Counted from the stretch's first letter, positions 21,352 to 29,897 are shown. The stretch is DNA of 32,416 bases from Solirubrobacterales bacterium (GCA_027315115.1 DAHUYQ010000008.1:1-32416); one strand, 5' to 3'. Program-made: numbers and translations. The notes: a model not told the origin generated them from the sequence alone.

Positions 21352-21910
21352 CGCTGCCATGGATTGTTATCGAAGTGTCTCCGTATCGGCGTTGCCGCCG
21401 CAGCGGAAGGTCGATCCAGAGGGGCGCGCGTCGGTCCGCCTCGACCACCGCCAGCCCTTCCGGCGAGAGCACGCCGGGCAGCATCTCGGCAAGCCGCGGG
21501 CCGAGATGCGCGGCCTGCGCGTAGGGCGGATCCAGGAAGACCAGATCGTATGTGCGGCCGTGCTCGATGTCCTCCGCGAGCGCGGCCAGCGCGTCCCGGG
21601 CGCGCACCTCCACCCGCGGGCCGTCGCCGTCATCCCGCTCGCCGAGAAGGCGCAGCGCCGCGAGGTTGGCGCGCAGCGCGGTGAGCGCCTGCCGGTCGCG
21701 CTCGACGAAGACGGCCGCGCCGGCTCCCCGCGAGATCGCCTCGATGCCGAGCGCGCCGGTGCCCGCGAACAGGTCCAGCACGCGCGCGCCTTCGATCGAG
21801 CCGAGCATCGAGAAGAGCGCCTCCCGCACCCGGTCGGCGGTGGGGCGCGTGCCCGCGCCGCGCGGGGCGACCAGGCGGCGCCCGCCGTAGCGGCCGGCGA
21901 TCACCCGCAT
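21338..21910 (-). CDS. rsmD: 16S rRNA (guanine966-N2)-methyltransferase
   Basis: RsmD methylates G966 of 16S rRNA in the P-site region of the 30S subunit. The 190-residue protein begins 'MRVIAGRYGGRRL', has the SAM-binding motif 'DLFAGTGALGIEA' (46-58) and the amino-methylase motif 'VFLDPPYA' (124-131). The start is ATG 21910; its own ribosome binding site is weak. A short repeat-built ORF with a better site overlaps this start by 10 bases, so rsmD may depend on coupled translation. It lies between recG and coaD as in most actinobacteria. Confidence 0.95.
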   Translation of the reverse strand: MRVIAGRYGGRRLVAPRGAGTRPTADRVREALFSMLGSIEGARVLDLFAGTGALGIEAISRGAGAAVFVERDRQALTALRANLAALRLLGERDDGDGPRVEVRARDALAALAEDIEHGRTYDLVFLDPPYAQAAHLGPRLAEMLPGVLSPEGLAVVEADRRAPLWIDLPLRRQRRYGDTSITIHGSDERR

Positions 21911-21978
21911 CGCAAGACGCCCCGCGTCATCGCGCCCGTCGCCACCGGCGTCATCGCGCGCGCCGCTGCCGGCGTCAT
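21901..21978 (-). CDS. Possible 25-codon leader ORF overlapping rsmD
   Basis: Between recG and rsmD the coding strand has GAGG, 8 bases, then an ATG at 21978 and a 25-codon frame that stops inside the first codons of rsmD (stop at 21901-21903, 10-base overlap). It is built from three 8-residue units, each starting with Met-Thr: 'MTPAAARA', 'MTPVATGA' and 'MTRGVLRCG'. It could be a leader peptide used for translational coupling, or an accident of the repeat. No homologue is recognised. Confidence 0.3.
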   Translation of the reverse strand: MTPAAARAMTPVATGAMTRGVLRCG

Positions 21979-21996
21979 CGCGCCCGCCTCGTCGAG
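21925..21996. repeat. Three tandem 24-bp repeats upstream of rsmD
   Basis: Units at 21925-21948, 21949-21972 and 21973-21996 all begin 'cgtcatcgcgc'; the first two also share a 'ccgg' end, and the third diverges after about 16 bases. The 24-base period keeps the reading frame, so each unit places an ATG in the same minus-strand frame at 21930, 21954 and 21978. The array fills nearly all of the recG-rsmD gap. Confidence 0.85.
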
Positions 21997-22001
21997 CGGG
22001 C

Positions 22002-24245
22002 TCACGCCGGAATCGCCTTCAGCGCGTCGCGCAGCAGCGCGTGCTCGGGCGCGGCGAGGTCGGGGTCGTTGTCGAGCAGGCGCGCGGCCCAGACGTGCGC
22101 GGCCTCCAGCAGCGGCGTGTCCTGCGGCAGGCGCGCGACCCTGCCTTCGCGCTGACCGCTCTGGCGCACGCCCTGGCCCGCGTCCTCCAGGTCGCCTTCG
22201 CCGCGCAGGGCGAGGTCTATCTCGGCCAGCTCGAAGCCGTCGCTGTGCCGGGCCAGCGCCTGCAGCCGGCGCGAGGCCTTGGAGCCGAAGAGCAGGCAAA
22301 GCGAGGCGTGGCTGCCGCGTCCCACCCGGCCTCGGAGCTGGTGGAGCTGGGAGATGCCGTAGCGGTCGGCGTCCTCGATCAGCATCACTGTCGCGTTGGG
22401 CACGTCGATCCCGACCTCGATCACAGTGGTGGCCACCAGCACGTCGGTCTCCCCGGAGGCGAAGGCCGCCATCGCGCTCTGCTTCTCCTGCGGGCGCATC
22501 TGCCCGTGCAGCAGGCCGAGCCTGAACCCGGCGAGCTCGCCGGCGGCCAGGCGCTCGTGCTCAGCGCTGGCGGCGCGCGCGTCGAGCTGCTCGGACTCGG
22601 AGACCAGGGCGCAGACCACGAACGCCTGGCGGCCGGCGCGCAGCTCTTCCCTGATGCGCTCGTAGGCACGGGCGCGCTCGGCGGCGCTGGAGGCCACGTG
22701 CGTGGCGACCGGCTTGCGGCCCTTGGGAAGCTGGGTCAGCCGCGTCTGGTCCAGGTCTCCGTACCGCGCAAGCCACAGCGTCCTTGGGATCGGCGTGGCG
22801 GTCATGTGCAGCACATGCGGCGAGGGCTGCCGGGCGGCGAGCGCGGTCCGCTGCGCCACGCCGAAGCGGTGCTGCTCGTCCACGACCACGACCGCCAGGC
22901 GCGCGAAGGCGACGTCGCTCTCGATCAGCGCGTGGGTGCCCACGACGAGCTGGAGCTGCCCGGACGCGAGCTTGCCGAGCGCGTCCCGGCGCCTGGCCGC
23001 CGGTGTGGAGCCGGTCAGCAGCGCCGCGGCGATCAGGCCCTCGGGAGCCAGCGCCTGCAGGGTGGCGAAGTGCTGTTCGGCGAGCGTCTCGGTGGGGGCC
23101 ATCAGCGCCGCCTGCATTCCGTGCTCGACGGCGCGCAGCATCGCGTACAGGGCGACGACCGTCTTGCCCGAGCCCACCTCCCCCATCAGCAGCCGCTGCA
23201 TCGGCGCCGCGCGCGCGAGGTCCTCGTCTATCTCCCGCATCGCCTGCTGCTGGTCTGTGGTGGGCGCGAAGGGCAGGCTGTCGCTCAGCCAGCGCCGCGT
23301 GAGCTCGCGCGGCCGATCGAGGGCCGGCACCTGCGCGCCGCTGTGGATCGCGCGCCGGCGCCGCAGCGCGAGCTGGGAGAGCAGCAGCTCCTCGAAGGCC
23401 AGGCGCCTGCGGCCCGCCTCCTGCTGCTCGGCGTCGCCGGGAAAATGCATCGCGCTCAGGGCGGCGGCGCGGTCGGGCAGGCGCTCGGCCGCGCGCAGCC
23501 TGCCGGGCAGCGGCTCGACCACCTCGGCGACCGCCGCCCGATGGCTCTGCACGAGCGTGAGCATCTGGGTCGAGGAGATGCCCTCGGTGACGGGATAGTG
23601 AGCGACCGAGCCGGCGCCCGCGGCGGGGGCGGCGGAAGCGGTCTGAACAGAAGAGGCCTGCGCAGAAGCGGTCTGAGCCGCAGCGCCCTCTGCCTGATCG
23701 CCCTCCTCCACCTCGCTCTGGGGCGCCAGAGCGTGGTGGGAGACCGCGAACCCGCGGCGCGGCCGCAGCGAGCCGTGCAGCAGCAGCCTGGTGCCCGCCA
23801 CGTAGCGTTCCACCAGCCAGGGCTGGTTGAAGAAGGTCGCGGAGATCTCCCCGCTGTGGTCGAAGACGTTGGCTTCGACCAGCGTGAGGCTCCTGCCGCC
23901 TCGCCGCCTGATCGTGCGGCGCTTGATCGAGCCGACCTGCACGGCGATCGTGGCCTGCTCGCCGGCGCGCAGCGTCTGCACCGTGCGGCTGGCGCGCAGC
24001 TCGCGCGGCAGGTGCTCCAGCAGGTCGCCGACGGTCGCGATCCCGAGGCTCTGCAGCGCGCCGGCCAGCTTGGGCGCCGAGCCCTTCAGCGGACGTGCCA
24101 GCGCCGATGGCCGCGGGGGCCGCAGCGGGGCGCGGAGCATCTGCTCGCGGGAAAGCGACGCGCGCGAGCCCAGCCGGAGCGGCGGCGCCGGCCGCGTGAG
24201 CTCCGCCTCGATGTCTGTGCGTGCCGCTGGCTGCACGCGAACCAT
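22002..24245 (-). CDS. recG: ATP-dependent DNA helicase RecG
   Basis: RecG reverses stalled replication forks and branch-migrates Holliday junctions. The N-terminal wedge/OB domain (about 50-250) includes 'LQSLGIATVGDLLEHLP'. The helicase core has Walker A 'GEVGSGKT' (355-362), 'TETLAEQHF', 'DEQHRFGVAQR' (456-466), 'HMTATPIPRTL', and motif V-VI 'TTVIEVGIDVPNA' and 'HQLRGRVGRG'. At 747 residues it has normal length. A low-complexity Ala/Gln/Ser insertion (177-213, coded at 23608-23715) interrupts the wedge domain. It starts at ATG 24245, 27 bases after the DAK2 gene, with a weak ribosome binding site. Confidence 0.96.
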   Translation of the reverse strand: MVRVQPAARTDIEAELTRPAPPLRLGSRASLSREQMLRAPLRPPRPSALARPLKGSAPKLAGALQSLGIATVGDLLEHLPRELRASRTVQTLRAGEQATIAVQVGSIKRRTIRRRGGRSLTLVEANVFDHSGEISATFFNQPWLVERYVAGTRLLLHGSLRPRRGFAVSHHALAPQSEVEEGDQAEGAAAQTASAQASSVQTASAAPAAGAGSVAHYPVTEGISSTQMLTLVQSHRAAVAEVVEPLPGRLRAAERLPDRAAALSAMHFPGDAEQQEAGRRRLAFEELLLSQLALRRRRAIHSGAQVPALDRPRELTRRWLSDSLPFAPTTDQQQAMREIDEDLARAAPMQRLLMGEVGSGKTVVALYAMLRAVEHGMQAALMAPTETLAEQHFATLQALAPEGLIAAALLTGSTPAARRRDALGKLASGQLQLVVGTHALIESDVAFARLAVVVVDEQHRFGVAQRTALAARQPSPHVLHMTATPIPRTLWLARYGDLDQTRLTQLPKGRKPVATHVASSAAERARAYERIREELRAGRQAFVVCALVSESEQLDARAASAEHERLAAGELAGFRLGLLHGQMRPQEKQSAMAAFASGETDVLVATTVIEVGIDVPNATVMLIEDADRYGISQLHQLRGRVGRGSHASLCLLFGSKASRRLQALARHSDGFELAEIDLALRGEGDLEDAGQGVRQSGQREGRVARLPQDTPLLEAAHVWAARLLDNDPDLAAPEHALLRDALKAIPA

Positions 24246-24272
24246 GATGATGCGAGCCGCGGTCGCCTCAGC

Positions 24273-26072
24273 TCACTCGGCCGAGAGCAGCCACCAGTAG
24301 GCCGGCTGCCCGCCCTCGCGCAGCTCCAGCTCGGCCTCGAAGCTCCCGTCGGCCATCGCTTCGATCTGGTCTGCGCTGAGCGGAGCCCCGTCGCCGAGCA
24401 GCACGCTGATCAGCTCGGCCTCCTGCGCAAGCTGCTGCATCACCGCCAGCAGCGTCGCGTGCGGCTCGCCCCAGGCGACCACCTGCCCCTCCAGGAACCC
24501 GACGGCCTGCCCGCGCTGGAAGCGGCCCTGGGCATCGTCGCGGGCTGCCGGCGCGACCGCGCCGATGCGGACGCCGTCGATCGCCGCGCGCATCGCCTCG
24601 GCGTTCTCCTTCACGTCGCGGTCCGGCATCAGCGCGACCGCGGCGGCCAGCGACGCCTGCTGGCTGAGCGCCGGCACGACCAGCACGTGCTTGTCGGAGA
24701 GCTCCGCGGCGCGCTCGGCGGCCATCACGACGTTGCGGCTGCCCGGCAGCACCACGACCTCCTCCGCCTGCACCTCGTGGATGCCCGCCAGCAGCTCGTA
24801 GGTGGAGGGGTTGAGCGTCGGCCCCCCGTCGATCACGTGCGCGCCGAGCTCCTCCAGCAGGCCCGCTATGCCCGCGCCCGCTGTCACGGCCAGAGCGCCG
24901 CACCGCATCCGCACGGAGCCGGAGCCGGAGCCGGCATCCGCGCCGGCCATCGCCGCGCCCGCGCTCCCGGCGCCGGGCGTCGCGGCCCCGCCCTCGGCAG
25001 GCGCGGCGCCGTTGCCGTCGGGCGCGAAGCTCGGCAGCGGGAGCTGGTGCTCGTCGCGATGCTCCGGCCCCGCCAGGCGCTCGTCGCGCTCTGCCACCTG
25101 CAGGCGCATGTCGGCCACGTCGAAGCGCGAGACCTCGCCCACTCCGTCGAAGACCGCGGCGGCCCGCTCGGGCTCGTCGGTGTGGACGTGGACCTTCAGC
25201 GTGGAGGAGTCGCCGACCACGAGCACCGAGTCGCCGATCTGCTCCAGCGGCGCGATGAAGGCGGCCGGGCGCAGATCCACGCCGGTGACCGCGAAGTTTG
25301 TGCAGTAGCGATACGTGCCGGAGGTGTGCTGCGGATGGCTGATGCGCGCGGGAGCGTGATGTTCGAGCTCCGGCGGGTCCTCGCCCCGCAGCGCCGCCAC
25401 GACCCCGGCGAAGATGATCGTCAGCCCGTATCCGCCGGCGTCCACGACGCCTGCCTCGCGCAGCGCCGCGAGCATCTCCGGGCCGCGCTTGACGGCCTCC
25501 TGCCCAGCCATCACGCCTCGCTCCAGCGTGTCCGCGATCACTTTGTCCTGCAGATCGGCGGAGGTGTGGGACTCCAGGCGCGGGCTGCCGGGAGCGTGGG
25601 CGACGTCGCTTGCGATCATGCGCGCCATCTCCCGCGCGACCGTGAGGATCGTCCCCTCGGCCGGCTCGCGCACCGATGAGTACGCCTTGTCGGAGGCGTT
25701 GGCGATCGCGGCGCCGATCAGCGTGGCGTCCACCAGCTCGCCGGGCCGGGAGACGAGCTCCTCGGCGGCGCCTCTGATGAGCTGCGAGAGGATCACGCCC
25801 GAGTTGCCGCGCGCGCCGAGCAGCGCCGCGCGCGCCACCGACTCGACGATCTCGGCGCGTCCGATCGCGTCGATCGGAGCCTCGCCGTGGATCTCCTGCA
25901 GACGGTCGAGCTCAGCCAGCACGGCCCGCAGCGTGAGGGCCATGTTGTCGCCGGTGTCACCGTCGGCGACAGGGAACACGTTGAGGTCGTTGACCTCCTC
26001 CCGGCGCGACTCGAGATGCGCAAGGCCTCCGGCCACAGCGGCACGGAAGCGAGCGAGGTCGCTGTCGCTCAC
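24273..26072 (-). CDS. DAK2-domain protein, fatty acid kinase FakA-like
   Basis: A 599-residue protein of the DhaL/DAK2 plus YloV type. Residues 1-215 are the DhaL-like nucleotide domain: 'NVFPVADGDTGDNM' (31-44) supplies the metal-binding aspartates D37, D39 and D42, and 'LLGARGNSGVILSQLIRGAAE' follows. The middle and C-terminal parts ('GVVDAGGYGLTIIFAGV', 'DSSTLKVHVHTDEPERAA', 'GGPTLNPSTYELLAGI') match FakA, which phosphorylates fatty acids held by FakB. A Gly/Ala/Asp linker lies at about 350-390. No fakB is in the window. Neighbours rpmB and recG match the Rv2974c locus of mycobacteria. Its link to lipid metabolism (PlsX uses acyl-phosphate, the product of FakA) is plausible but inferred. 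Confidence 0.85.
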   Translation of the reverse strand: MSDSDLARFRAAVAGGLAHLESRREEVNDLNVFPVADGDTGDNMALTLRAVLAELDRLQEIHGEAPIDAIGRAEIVESVARAALLGARGNSGVILSQLIRGAAEELVSRPGELVDATLIGAAIANASDKAYSSVREPAEGTILTVAREMARMIASDVAHAPGSPRLESHTSADLQDKVIADTLERGVMAGQEAVKRGPEMLAALREAGVVDAGGYGLTIIFAGVVAALRGEDPPELEHHAPARISHPQHTSGTYRYCTNFAVTGVDLRPAAFIAPLEQIGDSVLVVGDSSTLKVHVHTDEPERAAAVFDGVGEVSRFDVADMRLQVAERDERLAGPEHRDEHQLPLPSFAPDGNGAAPAEGGAATPGAGSAGAAMAGADAGSGSGSVRMRCGALAVTAGAGIAGLLEELGAHVIDGGPTLNPSTYELLAGIHEVQAEEVVVLPGSRNVVMAAERAAELSDKHVLVVPALSQQASLAAAVALMPDRDVKENAEAMRAAIDGVRIGAVAPAARDDAQGRFQRGQAVGFLEGQVVAWGEPHATLLAVMQQLAQEAELISVLLGDGAPLSADQIEAMADGSFEAELELREGGQPAYWWLLSAE

Positions 26073-26082
26073 GACCTGGCCG

Positions 26083-26274
26083 TCAGACGGCCTTGACGAC
26101 CTTGCCGGCCTTCAGACAGCGGGTGCAGACGTATACGCGCTTGGGCGCCTTTCCGACCAGAATCCGCACCTTCTGCAGGTTCGGCTCGAAGCGCCGCTTG
26201 GTGGCGACCATCGAGTGGCTCCTGCTCTGCCCGAACGCGGGGCGCTTGCCGCAGCTTTGACATACCTTTGCCAT
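26083..26274 (-). CDS. rpmB: 50S ribosomal protein L28
   Basis: L28 is a small protein of the large subunit. The 63-residue sequence begins '[20 protein letters not shown]' and ends '[18 protein letters not shown]'. Four cysteines (C5, C8, C50, C53) form the zinc-binding version of the protein, as in L32 encoded at 17678. It starts at ATG 26274, 12 bases after the ribH stop, and the DAK2 gene follows after 10 bases. A promoter inside the ribH 3' end would be needed if it is not read through from the riboflavin operon. Confidence 0.95.
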   Translation of the reverse strand: MAKVCQSCGKRPAFGQSRSHSMVATKRRFEPNLQKVRILVGKAPKRVYVCTRCLKAGKVVKAV

Positions 26275-26286
26275 GGTCGCGAGAGT

Positions 26287-26757
26287 CTATCCAAGCGCGG
26301 GCGTTCCCGCCGTCAGCTCGCGTCGCAGCGCCGCCATCGCGAGCGTCGCCTGCGCAGCATGGGCGCCCTGGTCGCGCTTGCCGCCACCGGTGCGGGCCAG
26401 CGCCTGGTCCATGGTCTCGCAGGTCAGCACCCCGAAAGCGCAGGGCACGTGGGTGCGCAGCGAGACCTCCTGAATCCCACGGGCCGCCTCGGCGCACACG
26501 TAGTCGTAGTGGTCGGTCTCGCCCCGGATCACCGCGCCCAGACAGGCGACTCCGTCGAACCGGCCGCTGGCGACAGCGTAGGAGGCGGCCAGCGGCAGCT
26601 CGAAGGCGCCCGGCACGTCGAAGACCTCGAAGCTCGCCCCCGCCGCCTCGTAGGCGCCGGCGGCGCCGGCGATCAGGCGCTGGGCGAGATCCTCGTAGAA
26701 GCGGCCGACGACGATCGCGTAGTGGCCGCCCTGGCCGGCGGCGTCACGCCCGCTCAC
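26287..26757 (-). CDS. ribH: 6,7-dimethyl-8-ribityllumazine synthase
   Basis: Lumazine synthase condenses the pyrimidine from the RibD branch with the four-carbon unit from RibAB to make the direct riboflavin precursor. The 156-residue protein has 'AIVVGRFYEDLAQRLIAGA', 'FDVPGAFELPLAA', 'GAVIRGETDHYDYV' with catalytic His83, and 'CAFGVLTCETMDQALARTGG'. The start is GTG 26757 in a GTGA overlap with ribAB, which gives strict coupling. It is the last gene of the riboflavin operon. The family usually assembles into 60-mer or pentamer shells. Confidence 0.95.
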   Translation of the reverse strand: MSGRDAAGQGGHYAIVVGRFYEDLAQRLIAGAAGAYEAAGASFEVFDVPGAFELPLAASYAVASGRFDGVACLGAVIRGETDHYDYVCAEAARGIQEVSLRTHVPCAFGVLTCETMDQALARTGGGKRDQGAHAAQATLAMAALRRELTAGTPALG

Positions 26758-28121
26758 CGGGCCTCGCTCTCCTGGCCGCCGTGCTCGGCATCGCTGGCGC
26801 GCTCCTGGCCCCGTTCGCGCTCGCGCTCGGTGTGCAGGAGCTCGGCGTCGAGGTTCAGGCCCTGGTGGTGCAGGATGTGCCCCATCCGCTGCGCCTTGGT
26901 GCGCAGGTAGTCGGCGTTGTGCTCGTTGGGAGCATGCTCGATCGGAACCTGCGCGCTCACCGAGAGGCCGTAGCCCTCCAGCCCCTTGATCTTCTTGGGG
27001 TTGTTGGTGAGGATGCGGATCGAGGAGAGGCCGAGGTCGGAGAGGATCTGAGCGCCGATGCCGTAGTCGCGCAGGTCGGCGGGCAGGCCGAGGCGCTCGT
27101 TGGCTTCCACGGTGTCCAGGCCGTCCTCCTGCAGGCGGTAGGCCCGCAGCTTGTTCAGCAGGCCGATGCCGCGCCCCTCCTGGGAGAGGTAGAGCAGAAC
27201 GCCCTCCCCCTCCTCCTCGATCATCGCAAGCGCCGAAGCGAGCTGCTCGCCACAGTCGCAGCGCAGCGAGTGGAAGACGTCGCCGGTCAGGCACTCCGAG
27301 TGCACCCGCACGAGCACGTCGGCCCGCCCGGCCACCTCGCCCTTGACCAGCGCGACGTGGTGCTTCTCGTCCACCAGCGAGCGGTAGCCGATCGCCTCGA
27401 AGTCCCCGAAGGTCGTCGGCAGCCGCGTGCTCACGACACGTTCCACGAGCCGGTCGTTGCGCCGGCGGTAGGCGATCAGATCGGCGATCGTGATCATCTT
27501 CAGGCCGTGCCGCGCGCAGTAGCCCTCGAGGTCCCCGACGCGCGCCATCGAGCCGTCCTCGTTCATCACCTCGCAGATCACGCCGGCCGGGATCAGCCCC
27601 GCCAGGCGCGCGAGGTCGACGCTCGCCTCGGTGTGGCCGGTGCGCTCCAGCACGCCGCCGGCCTTCGACTTCAGCGGGCTGACGTGGCCGGGCTGGACGA
27701 GGTCCTCCGGGCGCGTCTTGGGATCTATCGCGACCTGCATCGTGTGCGCCCGGTCGTGGGCGGAGACGCCGGTGGTGACGCCGTGTCGCGCCTCGATGGT
27801 GACCGTGAAGGGCGTCTGCAGCGCCGACTCGTTCTTGGCTGTCATCAGCTCCAGGCCGAGCTGCTCGCAGCGCTCGGGGGACAGCGCCAGGCAGATCCAG
27901 CCGCGCGCCTCCTTGGCCATGAAGTTGATCGCCTCGGGGGTGACGAACTGGGCGGCCATCACCAGGTCGCCCTCGTTCTCGCGGTCTTCGTCGTCGCAGA
28001 CGACGACCATCTTGCCCTGGCGGATCTCCTCGATCGCCTCCTCGACGGTCGCAAACGGGCCCTGGCGGCCGTGGGCGCCGGCGGTCGTGGTGCTGGTGTG
28101 CGGGTCTGGCTTCGCGCTCAT
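26754..28121 (-). CDS. ribAB: Bifunctional DHBP synthase / GTP cyclohydrolase II
   Basis: Fusion that supplies both precursors of riboflavin. The RibB half (about 20-225) makes dihydroxybutanone phosphate and has 'DDEDRENEGDL' (43-53), 'GVTTGVSAHDRAHT' and 'RTGHTEASVDLARLAG'. The common 'HVFPL' reads 'HVSPL' here. The RibA half (about 235-430) opens the GTP ring; its zinc ligands are C277, C288 and C290 in 'SECLTGDVFHSLRCDCG', and 'YLSQEGRGIGLLNKLRAY' is intact. A 25-residue charged tail (Glu/Arg rich) follows. It starts at ATG 28121 in an ATGA overlap with ribE and ends in a GTGA overlap with ribH. Confidence 0.96.
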   Translation of the reverse strand: MSAKPDPHTSTTTAGAHGRQGPFATVEEAIEEIRQGKMVVVCDDEDRENEGDLVMAAQFVTPEAINFMAKEARGWICLALSPERCEQLGLELMTAKNESALQTPFTVTIEARHGVTTGVSAHDRAHTMQVAIDPKTRPEDLVQPGHVSPLKSKAGGVLERTGHTEASVDLARLAGLIPAGVICEVMNEDGSMARVGDLEGYCARHGLKMITIADLIAYRRRNDRLVERVVSTRLPTTFGDFEAIGYRSLVDEKHHVALVKGEVAGRADVLVRVHSECLTGDVFHSLRCDCGEQLASALAMIEEEGEGVLLYLSQEGRGIGLLNKLRAYRLQEDGLDTVEANERLGLPADLRDYGIGAQILSDLGLSSIRILTNNPKKIKGLEGYGLSVSAQVPIEHAPNEHNADYLRTKAQRMGHILHHQGLNLDAELLHTERERERGQERASDAEHGGQESEAR

Positions 28122-28717
28122 CCGTCCGTAAGAGTAGATGCCAGGAGGCGCTCGACGTGCTTTGCGAGCACGTCGAGCTCGACGTTGACGCGATCCCCGG
28201 GCTGCAGCGTGCCGAGCGTGGTGCGCTCCAGGGTCTCCGGGATCAGCGAGACCGACAGCCGCGATCCCTCCAGGCCGCTGATCGTGAGGCTCACGCCGTC
28301 CAGCGCGATAGAGCCCTTGAGCACCGCGTGGCGGGCCAGCTCCGCGGGCAGCTCGACGGTGATCACCCGTGAGAAGCCCTCCTGCTGCACGCTCTGGACG
28401 CCGGCCACGCCGTCGACGTGGCCCTGCACGATGTGCCCGCCGAGCCGGTCGCCGATGCGCAGCGGAAGCTCGAGGTTCACGCGCGACCCCGGCGCCAGAT
28501 CGGAGAGCGAGGAGCGCCGCAGCGTCTCGCCCATCGCCTGCGCCCTGAATTCGCCGCGGCCCACCGCGGTGGCGGTCAAGCAGACGCCGTTGACAGCGAT
28601 CGAGTCGCCGGTCGACAGCTCGGCGGCCAGCGATGTCTGGATCTCCAGCTCGGCGCCCTGCTCGTCACGCTCGCACGCGACCACCTCGCCGAGATCGGCG
28701 ATCAGGCCCGTGAACAT
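28118..28717 (-). CDS. ribE: Riboflavin synthase, alpha chain
   Basis: Converts two lumazine molecules to riboflavin and the pyrimidine substrate of RibH. The 199-residue protein has the two lumazine-binding barrels in tandem: barrel 1 from 'MFTGLIADLGEV' with 'SIAVNGVCLTATAV', and barrel 2 from about residue 97 with 'GHIVQGHVDGVAG', 'GSIALDGVSLTISGL' and 'VSLIPETLERTTLG'. All are typical. It starts at ATG 28717, 46 bases after ribD, and is coupled to ribAB by an ATGA overlap. The symbol ribE is used for riboflavin synthase; some nomenclatures call it ribC or ribB. Confidence 0.95.
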   Translation of the reverse strand: MFTGLIADLGEVVACERDEQGAELEIQTSLAAELSTGDSIAVNGVCLTATAVGRGEFRAQAMGETLRRSSLSDLAPGSRVNLELPLRIGDRLGGHIVQGHVDGVAGVQSVQQEGFSRVITVELPAELARHAVLKGSIALDGVSLTISGLEGSRLSVSLIPETLERTTLGTLQPGDRVNVELDVLAKHVERLLASTLTDG

Positions 28718-28763
28718 CTCATGGGGGCGCAGCGGGCGTGAACGGGCTCGGCGAGCATCGCGC

Positions 28764-29897
28764 TCACCACTCTCGCAGGCGCGCGGAGATCATGAGGTCC
28801 TCGCCGACACGCTCGCAGTCGAGGGTCATCGCCCGGATCGCGTCGGATATCCGCTCCACGCCCTCGCCCTCCAACGGATCGCGGGCGGTGCGCCCGCCGA
28901 GCAGCAGCGGCGCGAGGAAGAGCCTGATGTGGTCGATCTCGCCGGCATCCAGGAACGCGCCCGCCAGATGCGGCCCGCCCTCCAGCAGCGCCGAGGTGAT
29001 CCCCATCGCGCCGAGCTGGTCCATCGCGTTGCGAATCCGCGCGGGCTCGTTCTCGCCCGCGGCCACGACGACGTGCGCGCCCGCCGCCTCCAGCGCGTCC
29101 GTGGCGGGGCGCGCCGCGGCCCTTGAGACCACCACACTGAGCGGGATCTCGGGGGCTTCGGAGATCAGCTTGCAGTCGAGCGGCATCCGTGCCAGCGAGT
29201 CGAACACGACGCGCTGAGGCTGCTGCGCGGCGGCCACCGGGACGCCCTGCGGCCTGGCCGTGAGCTGCGGGTCGTCGGCGAGCACCGTGCCGATGCCGAC
29301 GATCACCGCGTCGAGCGCCAGGCGCCAGTCGTGTGCGAGCTCGCGACTCTCCACGCCGCTGATCCACTGCGAGTCGCCGGCGCGGGTCGCGACCTTGCCG
29401 TCGAGCGTCATCGCGGACTTGAAGAGCACCCACGGCCGTCCCACACGCGCGTGCTTGCGAAACGGCTGGTTGAGCAGCCGGGCGCGCGCGGCCAGCTCGC
29501 CGTCGGCCAGCACCACCTCCACGCCCTCGTCACGGAGGATGCCGAGCCCGCGGCCGGATGCCTTCTCGGTCGGGTCGTCGGAGGCGACGATCACGCGCCG
29601 TATGCCCGCGGCCAGGATCGCTTCGGTGCAGGGCGGCGTCCTGCCGGTGTGACAGCAGGGCTCCAGGGACACGTAGAGCGTCGCCGCCGAGAGGTCGGCC
29701 TGCCCGCAGGCGCCGATCGCCTCCACCTCGGCGTGCGCGCCTCCGAGCTGTGCGTGCCAGCCCTCTCCGATCACGCGTTCCCCCTCGGCGATCACCGCCC
29801 CTACGAGCGGGTTGGGCGTGACTGCGCCCTCGCCGCGCGCGGCGATCTCGATGGCGCGCGCGAGGTGGACGCGGTCGGTAGCAGTCGTCGAGCTCAT
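28764..29897 (-). CDS. ribD: Bifunctional diaminohydroxyphosphoribosylaminopyrimidine deaminase / reductase
   Basis: Catalyses the second and third steps from GTP toward riboflavin. The N-terminal deaminase (about 1-145) has 'GAHAEVEA' with His55 and Glu57, and zinc ligands C81 and C90 in 'PCCHTGRTPPC'. The C-terminal reductase (about 150-377) has 'RPWVLFKSAMTLDGKVAT', 'SQWISGVESRELAHDWR' and 'VIVGIGTVLADDPQLTAR'. The ATG at 29897 is chosen because the family starts just before the deaminase; an upstream frame to 29996 has no ribosome binding site. It heads the ribD-ribE-ribAB-ribH operon. A sigma70-like promoter close to the start is proposed separately. No FMN riboswitch was found upstream. 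Confidence 0.95.
   Translation of the reverse strand: MSSTTATDRVHLARAIEIAARGEGAVTPNPLVGAVIAEGERVIGEGWHAQLGGAHAEVEAIGACGQADLSAATLYVSLEPCCHTGRTPPCTEAILAAGIRRVIVASDDPTEKASGRGLGILRDEGVEVVLADGELAARARLLNQPFRKHARVGRPWVLFKSAMTLDGKVATRAGDSQWISGVESRELAHDWRLALDAVIVGIGTVLADDPQLTARPQGVPVAAAQQPQRVVFDSLARMPLDCKLISEAPEIPLSVVVSRAAARPATDALEAAGAHVVVAAGENEPARIRNAMDQLGAMGITSALLEGGPHLAGAFLDAGEIDHIRLFLAPLLLGGRTARDPLEGEGVERISDAIRAMTLDCERVGEDLMISARLREW

Noticed and set aside
21925..21996. 24-bp repeats as a CRISPR array
   Set aside because: The units are directly adjacent without spacers and diverge at the third copy; no cas genes are present.
22041..25679. Very long plus-strand open frame opposite recG and the DAK2 gene (and similar ones at 8946-11387, 13657-15702 and 26268-29126)
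   Set aside because: High GC leaves few stop codons on the antisense strand. The translations are Arg/Ala/Gly/His-rich without any domain, while the opposite frames encode clear families.
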